From the NCBI RefSeq assembly GCF_018614775.1, contig NZ_JAGGOF010000018.1, positions 1-36,262 of the forward strand: a DNA stretch of 36,262 nt. Direction: 5' to 3'. Each line of letters opens with the position of its first letter. Position 1 is the first letter of the stretch. The stretch comes from Pseudomonas fluorescens. Its GTDB lineage: Bacteria; Pseudomonadota; Gammaproteobacteria; Pseudomonadales; Pseudomonadaceae. The position numbers and the translations under genes are program-made. The notes under the pieces were generated by a model. The model was not told the DNA's origin and did not search any database. It saw only the letters and a list, made by a program, of their open reading frames with translations. Of this stretch, positions 30,588-36,262 are shown in pieces.

Positions 30588-32875
30588 GGGTTGCTCTCCG
30601 ATAACTGGCTCGCCGGTCGGGTCCAGTGGTCGGCCACGGGGACGATGGTCCCGGCCTTGAGCAGTTCGGCGGCCTGGTCACTGTCGACCACGGTACTGAA
30701 GTAATGTCCCTGGGCCAGCATCGGGCCGCCGCTGGCCATCAGCGTCGTGCGTTGCTCCTGGGTCTCGACGCCTTCGGCAATGATCCCGATGCCCGTATCC
30801 CGGGCGAAGTTGATGATTGCCCGCAGGGTCGTGGCGTTGCCAGGGTCGGCGTTGGCGCTGTCGAGAAACCGCTGGGCGAGCTTGAGGTGGTTGACCCGGT
30901 AGGTCTTGAGGTAATCGAACGAGGAATATTCGGTGCCGAAATCATCGATGGCTATCTGCACGCCCAATTCACACAGGCGCGGTAGCACGTCGTTGTGGGT
31001 CCACTTGGTCTGGGCCAGGGTCCCTTCGGTAACGTCGAAGCGCAGGTCCCAGGGCGCCAGTTCCCAGCGGGCTGTGGTGCGCAGCACGTCGTAGATCAGT
31101 TCCGGGCCGGTCTTGAGCTGGGTCAGGGACAGGTCGATGGCGATCACCGGGGGCGCCATGTTCAGGTCGCGCCATTTGCGCATCTGCTGGCAGGCCTGGT
31201 CCAGCACCCAGTGCCCCAGGCCAATGATGATCCCGGTCTTTTCAGCGGCCGGCATGAATGCCGCCGGCTCCAGCCAGCCACGTTCGGGGTGGTTCCAGCG
31301 CACCTGCACGCCCATGCCGAGGATCTTGCCGGTGCCGAGGTCGACCTCCGGCAGGTAATGCAGGTGCAGCTCGTTGTTCTCGATGGCCTGGCGCAGCTCA
31401 TTGGCCAGGGCGACGCGGTCGGTGACTTCCTGGTTAATTTCCTCATTATGGAAGTGGTATTGGTTGCGGCCCTTTTCCTTGGAACGGTACAGGGCCATGT
31501 CGGACTGGGCCATCAGGCTGTCGGCGCTCAGGCTCTGCGGCGTGTACAGGGCGATGCCGATGCTCACCGAGATCCGCGCGTCGTTGCCGTCCAGGGAGTA
31601 GGGCGCCACGAGGGCATCACGGATTTTCGCCGCCAGCGCGGCGCAGTGGGTCGGTTCATGGACGTCCAGTTGCAGGATGGCGAACTCGTCGCCGCCCAGG
31701 CGTGCCACCACGTCGTTTTCGCGGGTACAGGCCTTGATGCGCGCGGCGACTTCCTGCAACAGCAGGTCGCCGATGGGGTGGCCGAGGGTGTCGTTGATCC
31801 GCTTGAAGTGGTCCAGGTCCAGGTAGAACATCGCGAACGCCGCTGCCCCCCGCCGGGCCGCGGCGAACGCCTGGTGCAGCCGTTCGATCATGGTGGCGCG
31901 GTTGGCGAGTCTGGTCAGACCGTCGGTGCGGGCCAACAGGGCGATTTTTTCCTCGGCCAGCTTGCGTTCGGTGATATCGAGAATGATTCCCTCCACCTCC
32001 AGCAGTTGACCGTGCTCGTTGCGCACCGGGATGTAGCGGTTCTCCACCCAGCGGAATGTGTCATCACCGGTGCGCATGCGAAACTCGATGGACGCGCCGG
32101 CGTTGTCCCGGTCCAGGACGCGGACCATGGCGTTATCGATCTTCGGCTGGTCGTCGGGGTGAATGAGCATCTGCGCCCAGTCCGGCGAGCTGACCAGTTG
32201 CGCCGCGACATGGCCGAACTTGGTGATGTTGTGAGACATGTACATCAACGGGAACGGCGGCTCGCCGCGCAGGCGATAGAGGATGGTCGGGCTGTTCTGC
32301 ACGATGATGTTGGCGTCGGCCAGCTCCCGGGTGCGCTCCTGGACCGCCTGTTCGAGCATGTCCATCTTCAGTGCGGCGTCTTCGGTCATCTGCCATTTGA
32401 CGGTCAGGGTGCTGGCCATCTGGCGGATTTCGATGGCATCGAAAGGCTTTTTCAGGATGAGCAAGCGATCGCCCAGTTCTAGGCGGTCGGCGATGTCCTC
32501 CCAGGAATAGTCCGAATAGGCGGTGCACAGCGCCACTTGCAGCTTGGGGTCGGCGCGCCATAGCCGTTCGATGGTTTCCAGCCCGTCCCAACCGGGCGGC
32601 ATGCGCATGTCGATGAAGGCCATGGCGTAGGGCTGCCCCTGGGCCAGTGCCGTTTCGACCTTGTTCAGGGCTTCCATGCCCTGGAAGGCCGAATCGAGCA
32701 TGAAACTCTGGCTGGCGACCGCCACCGGCGCGCCGAACAGAGCCTCTTCGGCACTGCTCAGGTTGTCTTCGGACGGCGCGTGGGGGCTGAGGATCTTGCG
32801 AAAATCCTCATGGATCGTCGCGGTGTCGTCGACGATCAGGATCCGCCGATTGGCTCTTTCCGACGGCAGGCTCAT
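30584..32875 (-). CDS. Receiver - PAS - GGDEF - degenerate EAL protein (probable diguanylate cyclase)
   Basis: A 763-residue cytoplasmic response regulator and the first gene of the operon. The receiver (1-160; Asp89 in FIDMRMPPGWDG, LKKPFD) is followed by a PAS domain (about 190-305, ending VEGIILDITERKLAEEK). A complete GGDEF domain (310-475) shows DLDHFKRINDTLGH, GGDEF at 394-398 and an inhibitory RxxD site at 385-388. The EAL-like domain (about 490-745) has lost key residues: EAL is GVQ at 522-524, YQP is YLP, the Asn motif reads AIDLS, and LEITES reads FDVTEG. It still has DDFG and AEGVET. It should therefore make c-di-GMP while the EAL part is inactive or regulatory. No strong ribosome site precedes the ATG. 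Confidence 0.93.
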   Translation of the reverse strand: MSLPSERANRRILIVDDTATIHEDFRKILSPHAPSEDNLSSAEEALFGAPVAVASQSFMLDSAFQGMEALNKVETALAQGQPYAMAFIDMRMPPGWDGLETIERLWRADPKLQVALCTAYSDYSWEDIADRLELGDRLLILKKPFDAIEIRQMASTLTVKWQMTEDAALKMDMLEQAVQERTRELADANIIVQNSPTILYRLRGEPPFPLMYMSHNITKFGHVAAQLVSSPDWAQMLIHPDDQPKIDNAMVRVLDRDNAGASIEFRMRTGDDTFRWVENRYIPVRNEHGQLLEVEGIILDITERKLAEEKIALLARTDGLTRLANRATMIERLHQAFAAARRGAAAFAMFYLDLDHFKRINDTLGHPIGDLLLQEVAARIKACTRENDVVARLGGDEFAILQLDVHEPTHCAALAAKIRDALVAPYSLDGNDARISVSIGIALYTPQSLSADSLMAQSDMALYRSKEKGRNQYHFHNEEINQEVTDRVALANELRQAIENNELHLHYLPEVDLGTGKILGMGVQVRWNHPERGWLEPAAFMPAAEKTGIIIGLGHWVLDQACQQMRKWRDLNMAPPVIAIDLSLTQLKTGPELIYDVLRTTARWELAPWDLRFDVTEGTLAQTKWTHNDVLPRLCELGVQIAIDDFGTEYSSFDYLKTYRVNHLKLAQRFLDSANADPGNATTLRAIINFARDTGIGIIAEGVETQEQRTTLMASGGPMLAQGHYFSTVVDSDQAAELLKAGTIVPVADHWTRPASQLSESNP

Positions 32876-33103
32876 GGCCGTGCACCGTGGGGATGCTGAC
32901 TATGGAACCGTGGGTACATCTGATATCCCTTTCGCTGGCATGAGTATTCTGGCCTGTACATGGCCCTTCATGGGGTAGAGCATAGCCGGCTCATCAGGAT
33001 GCGCTCGGCCAGTGATGGCAAATCGTGCCTAAATGTTTGCAATCTACTAGCCTGTCTTTCGGGGGTACGGTAGAACGGTTGTCGTGATTAGGAGGGGGTT
33101 CCA
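32876..33103. promoter_or_regulatory. Divergent intergenic region of the signalling genes
   Basis: This 228-bp stretch should hold the promoters of both the leftward five-gene operon and the rightward HD-GYP-like gene. The only clear signal is AGGAGGGGG just before the rightward start codon, an unusually strong ribosome site. Several sigma-54-like fragments are present but with the wrong spacing. No convincing operator repeat was seen. Confidence 0.5.
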
Positions 33104-34468
33104 ATGGAAGATCAATCGCCGGATGTTCCGGTAAAGAAGCCGACGGTGCTGTTGGTCGATGACGAAGAGTCTATTCTCAACAGCCTGCGGCGGTTATTGC
33201 GCAGCCAGCCCTACGAGATCCTGCTGGCCGACAGCGGCGCCAAGGCCCTGGAAATCCTCAAGGAGCGGCCGGTCGATCTGGTGATGACCGATGCGCGCAT
33301 GCCCAACATGGATGGCGCCACGCTGCTGGCGCAGATCCGCAAGTTGTATCCATCGACCTTGCGCATCCTGCTCACCGGTTATGCCGATGTGGACATGATG
33401 ACCAAGGCCATCAACGACGGGGGCTTGTATCGCTACCTCAGCAAGCCCTGGAACGATGACGAACTGGTCCAGGCCCTGCGCCAGGCCCTGGCTCACCAGC
33501 ATTCCGAAAGCGAACGCCAGCGCCTCGAAGCGCTGAACCGCGAGCAGAATCAGCAACTCAAGACGCTCAACGCCACGTTGGAAAAACGCGTGGCGTCGCG
33601 CACTTCCGAGTTGCAGCAGACCGCCGACATGCTTGACCTGGCCTACGACGAACTCAAGCGCAGCTATGTGACCAGCACCGAAGTGTTCTCGCTGATCGCC
33701 AACCTGCGCCTGCCCAAGGCCAAGCAGACCAACCGGCAGATCATCGAGTTGATCCGGGTCTACAGCCGTCTGCATTTTCTTGACGAATCCACGGATCGCG
33801 ACCTGACCATGGCGGCGGCGCTCTACAACATCGGCAAGCTGAGCTGGACCGATAACATGATGACCACGCCGGCCGACTTGCTCCATCACACTGAGCTGGA
33901 CCTGTATCGCGCTTATCCGAAGCAGAGCGAATCGCTGCTGATGACCCTGGACCCGATGAAAGACGCGGCACGGATCATCCGTCATCACCAGGAGCGCTGG
34001 GACGGCAGCGGTTTCCCCGAGCACCTGAAGGGTGACGCCATTCCGTTCGGTTCGCGGCTGTTGAAGCTGGCGGTGGACTTCATCGAGCTGCAGCGCGGGT
34101 TGATCCTCGAACGGCAGATGAACAGCGATGAAGCGCTGGTCTACATCCGCAAGTACGCCGGCAAGCTGTACGACCCGGACATGATCGAGGACTTCATCAA
34201 GGCCTGTGGCGAATACCTGGAAGACGTGACCTTGTCGGACCCGACGGTGAAGGTCATGACCACTCGGGAGCTGGCCGCCGGGATGGTCCTGGCGCGCAAC
34301 CTCAACGCCGACAACGGCATGCTGCTGCTCAACGCCGGCAAGGTCCTGAGCGGGCCGCTGGTGGATAAGCTCATCGCCTTCGAAGCGATGGAAGGCGCTC
34401 GCTACAGCGTATTCGTCAAGATTCCCGAGGAAGAGGATCCTTCGGTGCCGAAGCCGATGTTGGGGTGA
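33104..34468 (+). CDS. Receiver - degenerate HD-GYP-like response regulator
   Basis: A 454-residue cytoplasmic protein. Residues 12-130 are a canonical receiver (LLVDDEESI, Asp63 in MTDARMPNMDG, LSKPWNDDEL). A coiled coil (130-190) leads to an HD-GYP-like domain (about 190-390). Metal-ligand positions are altered: HD of HDIGK is YN (YNIGK at 241-245), the later His in the MxxHP segment is Tyr, and GYP is GFP. Some features are kept, such as HHQERWDGSGFPEHLKGDAI from 294. Catalytic c-di-GMP hydrolysis is therefore doubtful; ligand binding or protein interaction is more likely. A final domain (390-454) is not recognised with confidence. AGGAGGGGG seven bases upstream fixes the start. It is divergent from the signalling operon and probably belongs to the same circuit. 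Confidence 0.88.
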   Translation: MEDQSPDVPVKKPTVLLVDDEESILNSLRRLLRSQPYEILLADSGAKALEILKERPVDLVMTDARMPNMDGATLLAQIRKLYPSTLRILLTGYADVDMMTKAINDGGLYRYLSKPWNDDELVQALRQALAHQHSESERQRLEALNREQNQQLKTLNATLEKRVASRTSELQQTADMLDLAYDELKRSYVTSTEVFSLIANLRLPKAKQTNRQIIELIRVYSRLHFLDESTDRDLTMAAALYNIGKLSWTDNMMTTPADLLHHTELDLYRAYPKQSESLLMTLDPMKDAARIIRHHQERWDGSGFPEHLKGDAIPFGSRLLKLAVDFIELQRGLILERQMNSDEALVYIRKYAGKLYDPDMIEDFIKACGEYLEDVTLSDPTVKVMTTRELAAGMVLARNLNADNGMLLLNAGKVLSGPLVDKLIAFEAMEGARYSVFVKIPEEEDPSVPKPMLG

Positions 34469-34496
34469 CCGCGCTCTGATAGACGATACAGTCCAA

Positions 34497-34589
34497 CCTG
34501 TGGGAGCGAGCTTGCTCGCGATAGCGGTGTGTCAGTCAACGGGTTTACAACAGACAATCCGCTATCGCGAGCAGGCTCGCTCCCACAGG
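34497..34589. repeat. Inverted REP pair, GTGGGAGC type
   Basis: CCTGTGGGAGCGAGCTTGCT with CGCGATAGCGG, and the inverted CCGCTATCGCG with GAGCAGGCTCGCTCCCACAGG, enclose about 30 bp. It lies between the HD-GYP-like gene and the Nudix gene; the rest of that gap (34590-34678) holds only the Nudix leader. Confidence 0.9.
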
Positions 34590-34678
34590 GCTTCATGCTG
34601 ATCCTGAAATCGGGAGCGGGCTTTGCGGCCGCTGCCCCGGGCTGTAATCTTCCTGGTTTTCCCGCCAAGGCCGACCCC

Positions 34679-35086
34679 ATGACAGATTCCCTCATCCACA
34701 TCGCCGCCGCCCTGTTGATCGGGCCGGACGGTCGGACCCTGCTGGTGCGCAAGCGCGGCACCCGGGCGTTCATGCAGCCGGGAGGCAAGATCGAACCCCA
34801 CGAGCAACCGGTCCAGGCCCTGGCCCGGGAGCTGGAGGAAGAGCTTGGGCTTGTGATCGACCCGGCGCAAGCTCGTTACCTGGGGCCGTTCAGTGCGCCG
34901 GCGGCCAATGAGCCCGGGTTTACTGTGCAAGCTGAAGTGTTCTTGCTGACCCTCGACACCGTGGTTTCGCCGGCTGCCGAAATTGAAGAAGTGCGCTGGA
35001 TCGACCCGGCCGGTGATGGAGATCTTTGCCTGGCGCCGTTGACAGGTGAAGTGATCCTGCCGTTTTATCGAGCCTCCATCGCCTGA
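34679..35086 (+). CDS. Nudix hydrolase
   Basis: A 135-residue cytoplasmic pyrophosphohydrolase with a complete Nudix box at about 36-58 (GKIEPHE...RELEEELGL, fitting GX5EX7REUXEEXGU). Nudix enzymes cleave nucleoside-diphosphate-linked substrates such as modified nucleotides, NADH or sugar nucleotides; the substrate is not predictable here. The ATG at 34679 is preferred because family similarity begins at IHIAAALLI. The longer frame back to 34529 runs through the REP pair and is not coding. It is 24 bp ahead of the exporter gene and may be co-transcribed with it and the acetyltransferase. Confidence 0.92.
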   Translation: MTDSLIHIAAALLIGPDGRTLLVRKRGTRAFMQPGGKIEPHEQPVQALARELEEELGLVIDPAQARYLGPFSAPAANEPGFTVQAEVFLLTLDTVVSPAAEIEEVRWIDPAGDGDLCLAPLTGEVILPFYRASIA

Positions 35087-35110
35087 CCTGCTGATTCAAG
35101 GACGGATTTC

Positions 35111-35749
35111 ATGATCCCATTGCCGGACCTGCTGATTTTTGCCGCCGCCGCGTTGCTGATGGTGCTCACACCCGGCCCGAACATGATCTACCTGATCTCC
35201 CGTTCGATCTGCCAGGGGCGCAAGGCCGGGGTTACTTCGCTGCTGGGCGTGGTGGCGGGGTTCTTCGTCCACCTGTTCGCGGCGGCGGCCGGGCTGACGG
35301 CGGTGTTCCTGGCAGTGCCCATGGCCTATGAAGTGCTGAAGTGGGCCGGTGCGCTCTACCTGCTGTGGCTGGCCTGGCAGGCCGTGAAACCGGGCGCTCG
35401 TTCACCCTTCGAAGCCCGGCAGCTGCCGGCGGATTCGACTCGCAAGCTGATCACCATGGGCTTTCTCACCAGCGCCCTGAACCCGAAGATAGCGGTGTTC
35501 TACCTGTCGGTGTTTCCGCAGTTCATCAGCCCGGAACATGGTTCGCTGTTCACCCAGAGCATCGTCCTCGGGCTGACCCAGATCGGCGTGAGTTTCAGCG
35601 TCAACCTGCTGATAGCGTTGTTTGCCGCCGGCATCGCCTCGTGGGTTGTCCACAACCCGCGCTGGCTGGCCGTGCAGCGTTACGTCATGGGCTTTGTGCT
35701 CGGTGCGCTGGCGCTGCGCCTGATGCTCGAGCAACGGCGTGCGGCATGA
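35111..35749 (+). CDS. LysE/RhtB-family amino acid exporter
   Basis: A 212-residue inner membrane protein with about six spans. The family signature is clear: LTPGPNMIYLISRSICQGRKAG near the start, then WAGALYLLWLAWQAV, and MGFLTSALNPKIAVFYLSVFPQF in the middle. Members export amino acids or homoserine-type compounds; the substrate is unknown. AAGGACGG precedes the ATG. The stop overlaps the acetyltransferase start by ATGA. Confidence 0.93.
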   Translation: MIPLPDLLIFAAAALLMVLTPGPNMIYLISRSICQGRKAGVTSLLGVVAGFFVHLFAAAAGLTAVFLAVPMAYEVLKWAGALYLLWLAWQAVKPGARSPFEARQLPADSTRKLITMGFLTSALNPKIAVFYLSVFPQFISPEHGSLFTQSIVLGLTQIGVSFSVNLLIALFAAGIASWVVHNPRWLAVQRYVMGFVLGALALRLMLEQRRAA

Positions 35750-36243
35750 GCATTCGACGGCTGCGGGCCGGCGATGCCCCGGCGTATCGCGCGTTGATGC
35801 TTGAGGCGTACGCGCTGCACCCGCAAGCCTTCACCTCCAGCGTCAGAGAGCGAGCGGCGCTGCCGATCAATTGGTGGGAGTCGCGCCTGACCAGCCGGGT
35901 TGACGTGTTGCTGGGAGCATTCGTGGGCGTTGAGTTGGTCGGTATCGTCGGCCTGGCCCTGGAGCCTCGGGAAAAAGCCCGGCACAAGGCGCTGCTGTTC
36001 GGCATGTATGTCGGTACCGCCCATTGCCGCCAGGGGCTGGGCCAGCAACTGGTGCAAGCCGCCCTCGCCGAAGCCCGCCGCCACAGCTTCTTGCGGCTGG
36101 TCCAACTGACCGTCACCGCCGGCAACGACTCGGCGGTCAAGCTCTACCAGCGCTGCGGTTTTGTGCTGTATGGGCTGGAGCCGATGGCTATTCGGGTGGA
36201 CGACGAATACTTCGACAAGATTCACATGTGGCTTGAGCTTTAA
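35746..36243 (+). CDS. GNAT-family N-acetyltransferase
   Basis: A 165-residue acetyl-CoA-dependent acetyltransferase. The fold is visible as MSIRRLRAGDAPAYRALMLE (first strand and helix), GIVGLALEP, the acetyl-CoA loop in YVGTAHCRQGLGQQLVQAAL (R/QxxGxG/A motif RQGLGQQ), and the closing VTAGNDSAVKLYQRCGFVLYG. The acceptor is unknown. Translational coupling to the LysE-type exporter suggests a shared substrate, but this is only context. The start was chosen for the ATGA overlap; a longer frame in this phase runs backwards through the exporter gene and is a shadow. Confidence 0.92.
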   Translation: MSIRRLRAGDAPAYRALMLEAYALHPQAFTSSVRERAALPINWWESRLTSRVDVLLGAFVGVELVGIVGLALEPREKARHKALLFGMYVGTAHCRQGLGQQLVQAALAEARRHSFLRLVQLTVTAGNDSAVKLYQRCGFVLYGLEPMAIRVDDEYFDKIHMWLEL

Positions 36244-36249
36244 GGCCCC

Positions 36250-36262
36250 ATCGCGAGCAGGC
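36250..36262. repeat. Start of a REP element cut by the window end
   Basis: ATCGCGAGCAGGC matches the CGCGAT/GCTCGC arm of the GTGGGAGC-type pairs, 6 bp after the acetyltransferase stop. Only this arm is inside the window. Confidence 0.6.

Noticed and set aside
24580..32482. Several long rightward open frames (about 400-580 codons) opposite the kinase and GGDEF-EAL genes, e.g. 24580-26316, 26259-27452, 29253-30578, 30995-32482
   Set aside because: All lie fully opposite genes with clear catalytic motifs and show shadow-type composition.
33020..33055. Possible sigma-54 promoter (AGGCACGATTTGCC on the minus strand, TGGCAAATCGTGCC on the plus strand)
   Set aside because: The GG-to-GC distance is 8 bases, not the 10 required by sigma-54.
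34529..34678. N-terminal extension of the Nudix gene back to 34529
   Set aside because: This stretch is mostly a REP pair, and family similarity begins at the ATG at 34679.

Overview
The window looks like a chromosomal segment of a fluorescent-group Pseudomonas. The evidence is high GC with GC-rich codon use, an E. coli-type purT, GGDEF/EAL regulators, and many intergenic copies of the short palindromic repeats typical of that group (GTGGGAGC...GCTCGCGAT and GTGGCGAGGGAGC...GCTCCCGC, in inverted pairs). No rRNA, tRNA, CRISPR array, integrase or transposase was seen. Everything rests on reading the sequence and on remembered family features; no database search was run.

Layout. (1) 1-3551, mostly minus strand: two palindromic repeat units, purT, a VUT-family membrane protein, and an overlapping pair of a siderophore-interacting-type flavin reductase and a PadR regulator (YqjH/YqjI-like). 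Four copies of AGATATATCT lie just upstream of padR. (2) 3971-11848, plus strand: an alternate chaperone-usher (class 5, CS1/CFA-I/Cbl type) fimbrial locus ordered pilin, usher, tip adhesin, second tip adhesin, chaperone, pilin, pilin, with stem-loops and repeat pairs in its gaps. (3) 11860-14982, minus: a 1040-residue bifunctional penicillin-binding-protein-like enzyme with diverged glycosyltransferase motifs. (4) 15074-16112: seven tandem copies of a palindromic unit of about 154 bp. (5) 16232-22555, plus: a tightly overlapping six-gene operon (GtrA, HAD-UbiA fusion, DprE1-like oxidase, DprE2-like reductase, UPF0104 membrane protein, GT-C glycosyltransferase). It reads as a complete route to polyprenyl-phosphoryl-D-arabinose and its use outside the cytoplasm, as in mycobacteria. 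(6) 22596-24215, minus: a glutamate-synthase-like FMN protein. (7) 24511-32875, minus: a five-gene signalling operon. Transcription order is receiver-PAS-GGDEF-EAL, receiver-GGDEF-EAL, a periplasmic di-heme peroxidase, a membrane histidine kinase with a DAHL-like sensor, and a receiver-histidine kinase. Divergent from it (33104-34468) is a receiver with a degenerate HD-GYP domain. (8) 34679-36243, plus: Nudix hydrolase, LysE-type exporter and GNAT acetyltransferase.

The two most interesting systems are the arabinose-lipid operon and the signalling operon. In the signalling operon three proteins share one receiver module. One GGDEF-EAL protein keeps the cyclase motifs but has lost EAL; the other keeps EAL but has lost the cyclase motifs. 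A di-heme peroxidase sits between these enzymes and two histidine kinases, suggesting a redox- or peroxide-linked c-di-GMP circuit.
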